Source of the DNA: an uncultured Lachnospiraceae bacterium
GTDB taxonomy: Bacteria; Bacillota; Clostridia; Lachnospirales; Lachnospiraceae
Assembly: GCA_905235745.1 (NCBI GenBank)
Contig: CAJOMN010000016.1
Location: forward strand, 1-39,083
Direction of reading: 5' to 3'
Length of the DNA: 39,083 bases
Shown one piece after another: positions 6,597 through 16,900 of this stretch (the first letter of the stretch is position 1; each line of letters opens with the position of its first letter). The position numbers and the translations under genes were made by a program. The notes below the pieces were generated by a model. The model saw only the letters and a program-made list of their open reading frames with translations. It had not been told where the DNA came from and did no database searches.

Positions 6597-7796
6597 ATGA
6601 TCTCAAAGAAAATGGAGGGTCTTGTCAAGGGCAGTTCGGTGATCCGGGCAATGTTTGAAGACGGGAAGCTGTTGGCACAGAAGTACGGTGCCGAAAATGT
6701 GTTTGATTTTTCTCTCGGCAATCCGAATGTACCCGCGCCGAAGGAAGTTAACGATGCGATAATAGATGTGGTGAGCAATACCGACAGCGTTAAGCTTCAC
6801 GGTTATATGAGCAATGCCGGACATGATGAAGTAAGGGATATAATAGCGCAGTCCCTTAACGGAAAGTACGGTACCGCCTACGACAGATCGAATATAGTCA
6901 TGACGGTCGGTGCGGCAGGCGGAATGAATGTCGCGCTCAAGTCGATCATCAATCCGGGCGACGAGGTGATAGTGTTCGCCCCGTATTTCGGGGAGTATGA
7001 TAATTATGTTGCAAACTACGACGGAAAAGTGGTTGCAATAACACCTGATATTGATACATTTCAGCCGAATTTATCGGAGTTTGAAGACAAGATCACCAAT
7101 AAAACCGCATGTGTTATTATCAATTCCCCCAATAACCCAACAGGTGTTATTTATTCAGAAGAAACACTGAAAGGTCTGTCGGCCGCTCTGGAGAAGAAGC
7201 AGAGGGAGCTTGGCAGGACGATATATCTTATATCCGATGAGCCATACAGGGAGCTTGTCTATGACGGTGCGTACGTTCCGTGGGTGCCGGATTATTACCG
7301 CAATACTATAGTAGGGTATTCATACAGCAAATCGCTTTCGCTTCCGGGCGAGAGGATAGGATATCTTGTGATCCCGTCCGACGCGGATGATCATGAAGAC
7401 CTCGCAAGTGCCGCAAGCGTTGCCACAAGGATACTCGGATTCGTAAATGCGCCTTCTGTCATGCAGCTTGTTGTCGGAAAGTGCATTGATGCGTCAACAG
7501 ACATATCTTATTATGAGAGAAACAGGAATACGCTCTATGAGGGTCTGACAAAGCTCGGTTTTGAGTGCCGTAAGCCCGAAGGTGCTTTCTACCTGTTCAT
7601 GAAGACGCCGATCGAGGATGATAATGAATTTGCGGGCATGGCAAGAAAGCACAATATTCTGCTCGTACCGGGATCTGCATTCATGTGCAGGGGATTTGTC
7701 AGGATCGCATACTGTGTATCATATGAGACGGTTAAGGGCAGCCTGCCGAAGTTTCAGGAGCTTGCTGCAGCGCTCGGCTTAAGGGGAGTCTCATAA
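6597..7796 (+). CDS. Pyridoxal-phosphate aminotransferase, AspC-like class I
   Basis: A 399-residue fold-type I aminotransferase. FDFSLGNPNVPAP near residue 40 is the usual class I substrate-binding entry. INSPNNPTGV then LISDEPYRELVYD carry the Asn and Asp that bind PLP. The Schiff-base lysine is K245 in YSKSLSLPGERIGY. The conserved C-terminal Arg lies in FVRIAYCVS. It would transfer amino groups between amino acids and 2-oxoacids in the cytoplasm; the specific pair is unknown. GGAAGGAG five bases upstream fixes the ATG at 6597. It ends one base before the next aminotransferase gene, so the two are probably translationally coupled. Confidence 0.93.
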   Translation: MISKKMEGLVKGSSVIRAMFEDGKLLAQKYGAENVFDFSLGNPNVPAPKEVNDAIIDVVSNTDSVKLHGYMSNAGHDEVRDIIAQSLNGKYGTAYDRSNIVMTVGAAGGMNVALKSIINPGDEVIVFAPYFGEYDNYVANYDGKVVAITPDIDTFQPNLSEFEDKITNKTACVIINSPNNPTGVIYSEETLKGLSAALEKKQRELGRTIYLISDEPYRELVYDGAYVPWVPDYYRNTIVGYSYSKSLSLPGERIGYLVIPSDADDHEDLASAASVATRILGFVNAPSVMQLVVGKCIDASTDISYYERNRNTLYEGLTKLGFECRKPEGAFYLFMKTPIEDDNEFAGMARKHNILLVPGSAFMCRGFVRIAYCVSYETVKGSLPKFQELAAALGLRGVS

Positions 7797-7797
7797 G

Positions 7798-8874
7798 ATG
7801 TGGGAGAATAACGTCAGACATGTAACTCCGTATGTTCCGGGTGAACAGCCGGGTGATGATGCGGTAAACAGAGTTATCAAGCTTAATACGAATGAGATGC
7901 CCTATCCGCCTTCACCTAAGGTAATGGATGCACTCAGGGCGTTTGACTATACAAAGCTCAGACTGTACCCATCCACTGATGCGGCGCCTCTTCGCGAGGC
8001 GATCGCAGCGCGGGAAGGGGTTGACAGCGATGAGGTGTTTATTGGTGTTGGCTCCGATGATGTTCTTTCCATGGCATTTCTCACATTCTTTAATTCCGCA
8101 AGACCTGTCATCTTTCCGGATATAACGTATTCTTTCTATGATGTCTGGGCGGATGTATACAGGATCCCCTATGAGACAAAAGCACTGGATGATGATCTTC
8201 ATATCGTCAAGTCCGATTATCTGTGTGAGAACGGCGGCATAGTCATTGCCAATCCGAACGCCCCGACAGGCATATCGGCTGATGCTGATATCGATATCAT
8301 AGAGGAGATCGTCGCTGCCAACCGCTCGGTTGTCGTTATCGTAGACGAGGCATATGTGGATTTCGGGGGCGAAACGGTGCTTCCTCTCATCAGCAGATAC
8401 GATAATCTGCTTGTAGTCAGGACATTTTCCAAATCAAGGGCGTTTGCCGGTGTGCGTATCGGATACGCGATGGGAGACAGGAAGCTTATCCGTTATCTGA
8501 ATGATGTCAAGTATTCGATCAATTCCTATACGATGAGCCGCCTAGCGATAGAGCTGGGTGTTGCATCTCTTTCGGATGAAGAATATTTTCGAAGGACGGT
8601 ATCAATGGTCGTAAGTACGCGGGAGTGGTGCGCGGCGGAGCTTAGAAAGAGAGGGTTTGCCGTGACCGACTCGAAAACCAACTTCCTGTTCGCGTCTCCC
8701 GTATCATTTATGAGTGCCGGTTCTCTGTATGAAGCGCTAAGGGCAAGAAATATATATGTCAGATGGTGGGACAGGCCGAGGATACGCGACTGGCTTCGCA
8801 TTTCGGTCGGTACCGATGAGGAGATGCGGGCTTTTTTGGAAGCTGTGGATGATATTTCAGGGAGAGCAATATGA
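7798..8874 (+). CDS. Histidinol-phosphate aminotransferase family protein
   Basis: This 358-residue fold-type I PLP enzyme belongs to the HisC family. Diagnostic parts are IKLNTNEMPYPPSP near residue 28, LYPSTDAAPLREAIA near 58, NPNAPTG near 152, VDEAYVDFGG near 182, and the PLP-lysine motif TFSKSRAFAGVRIGY with K212. WDRPRIRDWLRISVG near the end gives the substrate-carboxylate Arg. Family role is histidinol-phosphate to imidazole-acetol-phosphate in histidine synthesis, but HisC paralogues also serve aromatic amino acids, and no other his genes are nearby. The ATG follows the previous stop by one base; its own stop overlaps the next start by four bases (ATGA). Confidence 0.92.
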   Translation: MWENNVRHVTPYVPGEQPGDDAVNRVIKLNTNEMPYPPSPKVMDALRAFDYTKLRLYPSTDAAPLREAIAAREGVDSDEVFIGVGSDDVLSMAFLTFFNSARPVIFPDITYSFYDVWADVYRIPYETKALDDDLHIVKSDYLCENGGIVIANPNAPTGISADADIDIIEEIVAANRSVVVIVDEAYVDFGGETVLPLISRYDNLLVVRTFSKSRAFAGVRIGYAMGDRKLIRYLNDVKYSINSYTMSRLAIELGVASLSDEEYFRRTVSMVVSTREWCAAELRKRGFAVTDSKTNFLFASPVSFMSAGSLYEALRARNIYVRWWDRPRIRDWLRISVGTDEEMRAFLEAVDDISGRAI

Positions 8875-9365
8875 CGACTTTTACACATTATCTTATTATA
8901 TTTTTCATTTCCATGGTTCCGCTTATCGAGCTGCGCGGAGCCATTCCATATGCGATCGGGTTTATCACGGCGGGGGTGCCTTTATCTCTTCCGCTTTGTT
9001 ATGTCATTGCGATCATCGGTAATATGGTGCCGGTGCCGCTGATATTCTTTTTTGCGAGAAAAGTGCTTGAATGGGGAGCCGATAAGCCCGTGATAGGGAG
9101 ATTTTTTACCTTCTGTCTTGAAAAAGGGCACAAGGGTGGGGAAAAGCTCCAGTCGAAAGCAGGCCGCGGACTCTTTGTGGCGCTGCTACTCTTTGTCGGT
9201 ATCCCGCTTCCGGGAACCGGTGCGTGGACCGGAACGCTCGCAGCCAGCATCCTGGATATGGATTTTAAGTCAAGCGTCATCGCGATAGTGCTGGGCGTGG
9301 TTCTTGCCGGGATAATAATGGGAATACTCAGCATGGGCGTATTCGGGGCGATCTTCGCACTGTAA
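8871..9365 (+). CDS. Small multidrug-export family membrane protein (COG2426)
   Basis: A 164-residue integral membrane protein with about four to five hydrophobic helices. PLIELRGAIPYAIGF near residue 17, NMVPVPLIFFFARKVLEW near 47 and GIPLPGTGAWTGTLAA near 113 are the signature of the COG2426 family, annotated as putative small multidrug export proteins. The glycine- and proline-rich re-entrant-like segment (PLPGTGAWTG) and the acidic Glu in the first helix recall the DedA-like fold. The name is historical; transport activity has not, to my knowledge, been shown for most members. Starts within the stop of the HisC-like gene (ATGA overlap), indicating coupling. Confidence 0.88.
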   Translation: MTTFTHYLIIFFISMVPLIELRGAIPYAIGFITAGVPLSLPLCYVIAIIGNMVPVPLIFFFARKVLEWGADKPVIGRFFTFCLEKGHKGGEKLQSKAGRGLFVALLLFVGIPLPGTGAWTGTLAASILDMDFKSSVIAIVLGVVLAGIIMGILSMGVFGAIFAL

Positions 9366-9380
9366 GGAATGAGTGAGTCT

Positions 9381-10274
9381 ATGGGTGATTATATAGTGCG
9401 CGCAAGTGCCGCGAACGGAAATATCAGGGCGTTTTGTGCCACAACAAGGGAATTGACCGAATATGCCAGGCAGTGTCATGACACATCGCCTGTCGTCACG
9501 GCGGCGCTCGGGCGGCTTCTTACTGCCGGAGCGATAATGGGGAGCATGCAAAAGGGAAAGGATGATATCCTTACGATCCAGCTTCGCGGAGACGGCCCGA
9601 TGAGAGGGATGACTGTTACCGCCGATTCGAAAGCAAATGTGAAGGGGTATCCGGTCGTAAATGACGCGATGCTTCCGGCAAACAGCAAAGGAAAGCTTGA
9701 TGTATCCGGTGCGATCGGCGCGGGAGTGCTGACCGTTATCAAAGATATGGGATTGAAGGATCCGTATTCCGGGCAGGTCGAGCTCGTCTCGGGAGAGATC
9801 GCGGAAGACCTCGCATACTATTTTGCGGTAAGCGAGCAGGTTCCCTCGGCCGTATCTCTCGGCGTCCTGATGGAGAAGAATAATACGGTCAGACAGGCCG
9901 GCGGTCTTATAATCCAGGCTCTTCCGGGAGCGGACGAGGACGGGATAACGCTGCTTGAGGACAGGCTTGGGAGCCTTCCTTCGATGACATCCATGCTTGA
10001 TGACGGCATGCTTCCGGAACAGATACTTGAGCACATTCTCGGGGATCAGGATCTTCAGATATCAGACAGGACAGATACGCGGTTCTACTGCAACTGTGAC
10101 CGTAAGAGGGTGGAAAAGGTCGTTGTAAGCCTCGGAAGGGATGAGCTTACCGATATAATCAAAGAAGGCGAGCCGCTCGAGCTTAAATGCCGGTTCTGCA
10201 ACAAGGCATATGATTTTACGCCGGAAGAGCTCCGTATGATAGGAAAACGGCTCGGAATAGGGGGAAGACCATGA
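9381..10274 (+). CDS. hslO: Hsp33 redox-regulated chaperone
   Basis: A 297-residue cytoplasmic holdase chaperone activated by oxidation plus unfolding. The N-terminal domain opens with MGDYIVRASAANGNIRAF and carries GGLIIQALPGA in the core. The C-terminal zinc domain has the paired cysteines C237-N-C239 and C270-RF-C273 (CxC ... CxxC), which bind zinc when reduced. An alternative ATG at 9369 lies in frame, but the only AAGGA (9364-9368) touches it. ATG 9381 matches the usual family N-terminus, although its spacing of 12 bases is long. It overlaps dapF by four bases. It fits an oxygen-sensitive organism that must survive oxidative shock. Confidence 0.95.
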   Translation: MGDYIVRASAANGNIRAFCATTRELTEYARQCHDTSPVVTAALGRLLTAGAIMGSMQKGKDDILTIQLRGDGPMRGMTVTADSKANVKGYPVVNDAMLPANSKGKLDVSGAIGAGVLTVIKDMGLKDPYSGQVELVSGEIAEDLAYYFAVSEQVPSAVSLGVLMEKNNTVRQAGGLIIQALPGADEDGITLLEDRLGSLPSMTSMLDDGMLPEQILEHILGDQDLQISDRTDTRFYCNCDRKRVEKVVVSLGRDELTDIIKEGEPLELKCRFCNKAYDFTPEELRMIGKRLGIGGRP

Positions 10275-11158
10275 AGTTTACGAAGATGCACGGATGTTCC
10301 AACGACTATATCTATATCAACTGTTTTGAAGAGACGGTTGCGGATATGGGAGCGTTTGCAAAGGAGTTCTCCGACCGGCATAAGGGGATCGGTTCGGACG
10401 GTGCGATATTCATATGCCCTTCGGATACGGCCGACTGCGAGATGAAGATGTACAATGCCGACGGCACATATTCGGAAATGTGCGGCAACGGCATCAGGTG
10501 TGTGGCAAAGTACGTATATGATAATGCGCTCGTCGACAGCAGGGAAATGAGAATCCTGTCCGGCGGGCAGGTCAGGAATATACGCGTTGAGACCGGAAAC
10601 GAAAGAGTAAACGATATTACGGGAAAGAGCTTTTCAAGGAGAGCGGACGGCCTTGCGGTCAATAAAGTCCGTGTTGACATGGGAGAACCGGTGCTTGAGC
10701 CGTACAGGATCCCTGTCATGTTCTCGGATGCCGCGGAATCGGTCATCGGACATGATCTGTATGTGGGAGACGCCAATTACAAGGTTACGTGCGTATCTAT
10801 GGGCAATCCGCACTGTGTCATAAAGGTTGATGATGTAGATAAGATCCCGATCGGGGAGCTTGGACCCCTGTTCGAAAATCATGTATGCTTTCCCAACCGT
10901 ATCAACACCGAGTTCGTGCAGATAACAGGCAGGACGGACATAAGGATGCGTGTATGGGAGCGCGGGACCGGAGAGACGCTTGCGTGCGGAACCGGAGCGT
11001 GCGCATCCGTTGTGGCATGCATCCTAAACGGCGAGACAGATGATCGCGTATGCGTCCATCTGCGTGGCGGAGACCTTGATATATTCTGGGATCGCGGCAA
11101 TGATAATCATGTATACATGACGGGCGGAGCCGTAACCGTCTTTGAAGGAGAGGTTTGA
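10271..11158 (+). CDS. dapF: Diaminopimelate epimerase
   Basis: A 295-residue PLP-independent epimerase interconverting LL- and meso-diaminopimelate for lysine and peptidoglycan. The N-terminus [16 protein letters not shown] is typical. The two catalytic cysteines are present: C71 in MCGNGIRC and C239 in [17 protein letters not shown] and [10 protein letters not shown] complete the family pattern. Length is slightly above the usual 275. It overlaps hslO by four bases and ends five bases before the glnN start. Placement beside an aminotransferase pair suggests amino acid or lysine synthesis as an operon theme; dapF is often unlinked to other dap genes in Firmicutes. Confidence 0.96.
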   Translation: MKFTKMHGCSNDYIYINCFEETVADMGAFAKEFSDRHKGIGSDGAIFICPSDTADCEMKMYNADGTYSEMCGNGIRCVAKYVYDNALVDSREMRILSGGQVRNIRVETGNERVNDITGKSFSRRADGLAVNKVRVDMGEPVLEPYRIPVMFSDAAESVIGHDLYVGDANYKVTCVSMGNPHCVIKVDDVDKIPIGELGPLFENHVCFPNRINTEFVQITGRTDIRMRVWERGTGETLACGTGACASVVACILNGETDDRVCVHLRGGDLDIFWDRGNDNHVYMTGGAVTVFEGEV

Positions 11159-11162
11159 CGAT

Positions 11163-13268
11163 ATGACAAATGTACCCGAGATATTCGGCAGCATGGTGTT
11201 CAACGACGCCGTTATGCAGGAGAGGCTTACCAAGGAAACATACAGGTCTCTCCATAAGACTATAGAAGACGGGAAAGAACTGGACATTACCGTCGCGAAT
11301 GCCGTTGCGCTTGCAATGAAGGACTGGGCAGTGGAAAAGGGAGCGACACATTTTACCCACTGGTTCCAGCCGATGACCGGAAGAACGGCGGAAAAGCATG
11401 ATTCCTTCGTGTCCCCGCAGCCGGACGGCCGCGCGATCATGGAATTCTCGGGCAGGGAGCTTATAAAGGGCGAACCTGACGCTTCGAGCTTTCCTTCGGG
11501 AGGCCTTAGGGCGACATTTGAGGCAAGAGGTTACACGGCGTGGGATCCGACAAGCTACGCTTTTGTCAAGGACGGTATTCTGTGCATCCCGACGGCATTC
11601 TGTTCATACGGCGGCGAAGCGCTTGACAAGAAGACACCGCTGCTGCGCTCGATGGAAGATATCAATACACAGGCAATGCGTATACTGCGCCTGTTCGGGA
11701 ACACCGAGGTAAAGCACGTGATCACGACCGTAGGGGCGGAACAGGAATATTTTCTTGTCGATAAAGATCTTTATGATAAGAGAAAAGACCTGATCTTCTG
11801 CGGCAGAACGCTGTTCGGCGCTCCGGCACCCAAAGGGCAGGAGCTGGACGATCACTATTTCGGCGCGATCAAGCCGAGGATATCGGCATTTATGAAGGAG
11901 CTCAACGAGGAATTGTGGAAGCTCGGTGTATATGCCAGAACAGAGCATAACGAGGCGGCTCCTGCCCAGCATGAGCTCGCTCCCATATATACGACGACCA
12001 ATCAGGCGACCGACCAGAACCAGGTAATGATGGAGATAATGAAAAATGTTGCCAGAAAGCACGGAATGGTCTGCCTGCTTCATGAGAAGCCGTTTGACGG
12101 CGTAAACGGCAGCGGCAAGCATAATAACTGGTCGCTATCGACCGATACGGGCGTCAATCTTCTCGAACCGGGAAGTTCACCATATGAAAATGCCCAGTTT
12201 CTGCTGTTTCTCGCCGCCATGATCAAGGGGATCGATGAATATCAGGAGATGATGCGGGTATGCGTTGCGTCGGCGGGCAATGACCACAGGCTGGGAGGTG
12301 CGGAAGCACCGCCGGCAATTATATCCGTGTTCATAGGAGACGATCTTGCGGAAGTGCTTGACTGTATAGAAAACGGAAAACCGTATGCGGGCTCCGATAC
12401 GGGCAAGATGGAGATCGGAGTATCGGTTCTTCCCGCGATCCCCAAGGATTCCACCGACAGGAACCGTACATCACCGTTTGCCTTTACCGGAAACAAGTTT
12501 GAATTCAGATCGGTCGGAAGTTCCCAGTCGATTGCCGGTGCCAATACGGTCATCAATACGATAATGGCCGAGGAACTGGGGCAGTTCGCCGATGAGCTTG
12601 AAAGCGCAGGCAGTGAGAACTTTACCAAAGCGCTTAATGACCTGATCAGAAGGACGATCAGGGATCACAGGCGTATAATCTTCAACGGCGACGGATATTC
12701 CGAGGTATGGGAGGAAGAGGCAGAGCGCAGGGGACTTGCCAATCTTAAGACTACGGTTGATGCGCTTCCCGCATTCCTGCTTGATAAGAACATTAAGCTA
12801 TTTACTGGCCATAATATATACACAGAGAAGGAGATGAAGAGCCGTTACGCGATCCTTCTCGATTCCTACAACAAAACGATCAATATAGAAGCCCATACAA
12901 TGATCGATATGGCAAGGAAGGAGATACTTCCCGCCGTGAGCCGCTATGTGGGGCAGCTGTTTTCCGATCTCGATGCCAAGCTCTCCATCGGAGCAAAGCT
13001 TAAGATCCGGATACCCCATAACATGGAAGAAGAGACGGCAGTAACCCTTGCCGGCCTGTGTGATGAGGCAATGACGGATGTTGTCCTTCTTGAGACACTT
13101 ATAGCCAAGACGGATTTTACCGATGATCTTGCCCGCGGGCAGTATTACAGGGATTCTGTGATCCCTGCAATGAATGAGCTCCGCCGGACGGCTGATGCCA
13201 TGGAAAAGCTCACTGCCAGGGAAATGTGGCCTCTTCCGCAGTACGGAGATATGCTGTTTAACATTTGA
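11163..13268 (+). CDS. glnN: Glutamine synthetase type III
   Basis: This 701-residue enzyme makes glutamine from glutamate, ammonia and ATP. Its length and N-terminus ([19 protein letters not shown]) mark it as the large GSIII class found in Bacteroidetes, cyanobacteria and rumen Firmicutes, not the 440-residue GSI. Recognisable parts: [12 protein letters not shown] near residue 60, [11 protein letters not shown] near 190, [14 protein letters not shown] near 263, [11 protein letters not shown] near 320 and a glycine-rich [14 protein letters not shown] near 370. AAGGAGAGG upstream overlaps the dapF end and supports ATG 11163 rather than in-frame ATG 11142. Last gene of the rightward operon; it converges on thiT with a 15-base gap and no clear terminator. 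Confidence 0.96.
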   Translation: MTNVPEIFGSMVFNDAVMQERLTKETYRSLHKTIEDGKELDITVANAVALAMKDWAVEKGATHFTHWFQPMTGRTAEKHDSFVSPQPDGRAIMEFSGRELIKGEPDASSFPSGGLRATFEARGYTAWDPTSYAFVKDGILCIPTAFCSYGGEALDKKTPLLRSMEDINTQAMRILRLFGNTEVKHVITTVGAEQEYFLVDKDLYDKRKDLIFCGRTLFGAPAPKGQELDDHYFGAIKPRISAFMKELNEELWKLGVYARTEHNEAAPAQHELAPIYTTTNQATDQNQVMMEIMKNVARKHGMVCLLHEKPFDGVNGSGKHNNWSLSTDTGVNLLEPGSSPYENAQFLLFLAAMIKGIDEYQEMMRVCVASAGNDHRLGGAEAPPAIISVFIGDDLAEVLDCIENGKPYAGSDTGKMEIGVSVLPAIPKDSTDRNRTSPFAFTGNKFEFRSVGSSQSIAGANTVINTIMAEELGQFADELESAGSENFTKALNDLIRRTIRDHRRIIFNGDGYSEVWEEEAERRGLANLKTTVDALPAFLLDKNIKLFTGHNIYTEKEMKSRYAILLDSYNKTINIEAHTMIDMARKEILPAVSRYVGQLFSDLDAKLSIGAKLKIRIPHNMEEETAVTLAGLCDEAMTDVVLLETLIAKTDFTDDLARGQYYRDSVIPAMNELRRTADAMEKLTAREMWPLPQYGDMLFNI

Positions 13269-13283
13269 CCCGCGGGGCCTATA

Positions 13284-13820
13284 CTATAACAGGGTATTTC
13301 TGACGCGCTCAATTGCGTGTGTGACAGCCGGTATCGTAACTATTATCAGAGTGATGGCTGCTTCGATATAGATGTATGCACCGTTGTAGCACATACTGTA
13401 TATCAGGGGATTCCATCCCTCGGGGACATACTCGCCAAAGAACGCAACACCCGAAATGACAGCGAATATGAATCTTCCGGTCACACCGGCAAGATATCCG
13501 AACTGCAGACCGTGTTTTGTGTTTTTGAAGAATCCTGAGAGTCCGAGTGCGGTAAAAGCGAATCCGTAGTCAATGATCACCTGGAGCGGAGTGTATATCT
13601 CGGGCTTTTGGACAAACTGAAGTATTCCGTACGCCAGAGCCGCGGTAAGAGAGTATTTCGGACCGTATAAATAGCCGATGACGCACACAAAGAACATTGA
13701 CAGAAGTGTAACCGATCCTCCGAGCGGTGCAGAGAAGATCTTGACAAAGGACAGGACAAAAGCCAGCGCAATGCATATACCGGCAACTGCCAGTCCCTTA
13801 GCGGAAAAAGATTGTTTCAT
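13284..13820 (-). CDS. thiT: Thiamine ECF transporter substrate-binding component ThiT
   Basis: A 178-residue membrane protein of about six helices, the S component that captures thiamine for an energy-coupling-factor transporter; the shared EcfA/A'/T module is not in this window. LSFVKIFSAPLGGSVTLLSM near residue 24, GYLYGPKYS near 49 and the aromatic-rich EYVPEGWNP near 130 are typical of ThiT, whose thiamine pocket is lined by Trp, Tyr and Glu residues. A TPP riboswitch directly upstream independently supports the assignment. GAGG nine bases before the ATG is the ribosome binding site. Confidence 0.95.
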   Translation of the reverse strand: MKQSFSAKGLAVAGICIALAFVLSFVKIFSAPLGGSVTLLSMFFVCVIGYLYGPKYSLTAALAYGILQFVQKPEIYTPLQVIIDYGFAFTALGLSGFFKNTKHGLQFGYLAGVTGRFIFAVISGVAFFGEYVPEGWNPLIYSMCYNGAYIYIEAAITLIIVTIPAVTHAIERVRNTLL

Positions 13821-13829
13821 AGTAAATTA

Positions 13830-13910
13830 CCTCGCTTCCTTACGTCGGTATCAACCGAAATCAAGTTCAAGGGGTTTGATCTCAGACCTTTAAGGGTCAC
13901 CCCCAGCATA
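13830..13910 (-). promoter_or_regulatory. TPP (thiamine pyrophosphate) riboswitch
   Basis: Read on the minus strand, the leader contains the ordered THI-box core: GGGGGTGACCC, hairpin GACC/GGTC, CTGAGATCAAACCCC, TTGAACTTGAT, hairpin TCGG-TTGATA-CCGA, then ACGTAAGGAAGC. It ends at the GAGG ribosome binding site, nine bases before the thiT ATG. There is no room for a separate terminator between aptamer and gene, so translational control (hiding the RBS when TPP is bound) is the likely mechanism; that part is inference. Confidence 0.95.
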
Positions 13911-13919
13911 ACGTAACGT

Positions 13920-13948
13920 AGTATATCACCCGAAACTGTTATTTACAA
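13920..13948 (-). promoter_or_regulatory. Sigma-A promoter of thiT
   Basis: On the minus strand TTGTAA (13948-13943), 17-base spacer, TATACT (13925-13920). Predicted start near 13913 places the first transcribed bases just ahead of the TPP riboswitch. The promoter lies between the riboswitch and the divergent addB start at 13966, and no clear addB promoter is visible in the shared region. Confidence 0.75.
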
Positions 13949-13965
13949 CCATTAATATTGAAGCT

Positions 13966-16900
13966 ATGTCCCTTAAATTCTGGCTCGGCGGAGCCACAAG
14001 CGATAAATCCCGCCGGTTGATGAAATACATATTGGATGATGCCGCGGATAATCCCGGAAGGCAGTACCTGTACGTTGTGCCCGAGCAGTTCGGGCTCGCA
14101 ACCCAGCGTGAGCTTGTCACGGGTTCGGATAATCGCGGCATTCTCAATATAGACGTCCTGTCTTTTTCGCGTCTTGCGCACCGGATAAGCGATGAGGTCG
14201 GCTCATATTCTCCCGATGTGGTCACGCTTGATGAAATGGGAAAGAGCCTTATCATAGGAATGCTTGCCGCAAAGAACAGGAAGGAACTGACATATCTTGG
14301 CGACAATCTCGATAAGATCGGATATACGGACAAGATCAAGTCGGTTATATCCGAATTCATGCAGTACGGCATATCCGTGGAAAGAGCCTATGAACTGTCG
14401 GATCTGGCATCTTCCGCAGGCCGGAACCTTCTTGCCGGAAAGCTTCACGATGTTGCGATCATCTACGACAGATTCAAGGAATATATTAAGGACAGGTACA
14501 CGACGGTCGAAGAGACCCTGGACAGCGTAAGCGCTCTTGTACCTCATTCGGAAACGGTCAAAAACAGCGTGATAATATTTGACGGCTTTACCGGCTTTAC
14601 TCCGGTCCAGAACAAGCTTATCGGAGTGTTGCTCGAATACTCTCTTTCCGTCCATGTGGCACTGCTCTACGATGATTGTATACAAGAAAAAGACCCAAAG
14701 GGCACAATAAGAGAACATGAGTTATTTTATCTGTCGAGGAACACGATGGACCAGCTCGGGCGCATGGCGGACGAAAGGCACGTGATCATAGGAGACCCGT
14801 ACAAAGCCCTGAAAAACGGAATAGATAACACATGCAATTCAAAACGGGAAATTGTATACACTAACGCATCTTCCGAACTCACATTAGATAACATCCGAAC
14901 CTCAATATTCCCGGGGCAGAATCCCGATGATGAAATACAGATGGTCTTTAATAATATCTTCCATCTTGTGAGGACATGCGGATACCATTATCGAGATATC
15001 GCGATCCTTACAGGCGATCCGGATACATACCGGCATCCGGTGGAAAGAGTGTTTACAAAGCATGGCATTCCCTTCTTTATAGATAAGACGGAACCTGTGC
15101 TCCTGAATCCTTTCCTGGAGTATATAAGGTCGTTTCTGGCGGTATTTGCCGACAATTACAGCATTTCCTCGGTATTCGGCTTTCTGAAGTCGTATCTTAC
15201 CGATCTTACCGGCTATGAGATCAACATGCTCGAGAATTACTGCATTGCCGCCAATATCAAGGGCAGCAGGGCATGGCATGAGAGGTTTGATATGCATACC
15301 GCGGCAGCCGGAGCCGACGAGCTTCTGATCCTGAATGATATCAGGGAGAAGCTTGTTCGGAGATTCGATGATTTTTCCGGGGAGCTTAGCGGCGGTGGTT
15401 CTATAAATGCCGGATCGGTATTTACCGTAAGGCAGTTTGTTACGGCGCTTTATTCCATGATCGTCTCGGACAGGATAGAGGAAAAGCTTCAGGAGGAAGC
15501 AAAACGGTTCGAAAGCGGGGGGAACCGGAAGGAGGCAGGCGAATACGGGAAGATATATGTGCAGATAATGAATGTCCTCGATGAACTGTGCGATCTGATC
15601 CCCGATGAAAAGATCGATATACGCGCTTTTGCGGCGCTTCTCGACGCCGGATTTGACAGCATCAGGATAGGCACTGCTCCGACGGGAATGGACTATGTTC
15701 AGGTTGCCGACCTTACAAGGAGCCGTCTGGGCGATATAAAGGCGCTCTTTATAGTCGGCGCGAACGAGGGAGTGATACCGAAGGCCGATGCAAAGTGCGG
15801 GATCATCAATGAAAGCGAGAGAGATTACCTTACATCCTCTATAGACGGGCTGAAGCTTGCGCCTACATCGAGGGAGGATATATATACGCAGCGCCTGTAT
15901 ATATATATGGCGGTAAACAAGCCGTCAGAGCGCCTATATGTATCATATTCGCGCACATCCTCCGGCGGCGGCACCCTTCTTCCTTCATACATTATCAGAA
16001 AGCTGAAGGATTCCAATCCCGGGACAACGGTCATCACAAGACCCGGTCTTCCGGAATACTATACGGACGAGCCGGAGGCGTTTGACGAGCTGACGAGCCT
16101 GTTGTACCCGGCGCTTTGCGGAACGCTTCCCGCTGACGGGTATGACAGGGTAAAAGGGCTCCTTAAGTATTTTATCGCTGCTGACGGATACAGGGAGCGC
16201 CTGCTTCGTATGATAAGGAATGAAATATTAAAGGAAGATGCCGGTAACGACTCGATAGGAGCGGCTCTTGCCCACGCACTGTACGGAAAGCGCCTTGAGG
16301 CGAGCATCACAAGGCTCGAAAACTACGCAAACTGCGCATACCGTTACTTCCTTGAATACGGACTGAAGCTTTCCGAAAGACAGGTCTATTCTTTGGAGCC
16401 GCGCGAGATCGGCAATATTTTCCATGATTCCATGAAGGTATACTCGCAGCTGATGGAGGAAGGGCATCATAACTGGGCCGGGATCCCGGAGGAGGAGCGA
16501 AACGCTCTTATGGACAGCGCCGTTGATACTGTAATAGACAGATACCGCCGGGATAAACTGTCATCTTCTGCCAGATACGCGTACATGGAGAACCGCATCA
16601 GAAAGATAATGCGAAGGAGCGCCTCTGTCATAAGCTGGCAGCTTAAAAAGGGTGATTTTACGCCCAAATACTTCGAGGTTGATTTTGACGAGCTTTCCGA
16701 TAACGATACGCTTTCGGTCAGACTGACCGATGATGAGGTGATGCGGCTGCGCGGCAGGATCGACAGGGTAGATACATGCGAAACCGATGAGGGCATATAT
16801 GTCAGGATAATCGACTACAAGTCCTCGGTGCATGAGATGGATCTTGCGGCGGTATATGAAGGCAGGCAGTTACAGCTCCTTGTATATCTGAATGCCGCAA

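Noticed and set aside
7798-8874. Histidine biosynthesis cluster
   Set aside because: Only one HisC-family enzyme is present; no other his genes lie near, so pathway assignment is not supported.
9270-10034. 254-codon open frame antisense to hslO
   Set aside because: It is a shadow of the hslO and COG2426 coding frames, with Arg/His/Cys-rich composition and no family features.
13269-13283. Bidirectional terminator between glnN and thiT
   Set aside because: CCCGCGGG is a short palindrome with no T tract on either strand.
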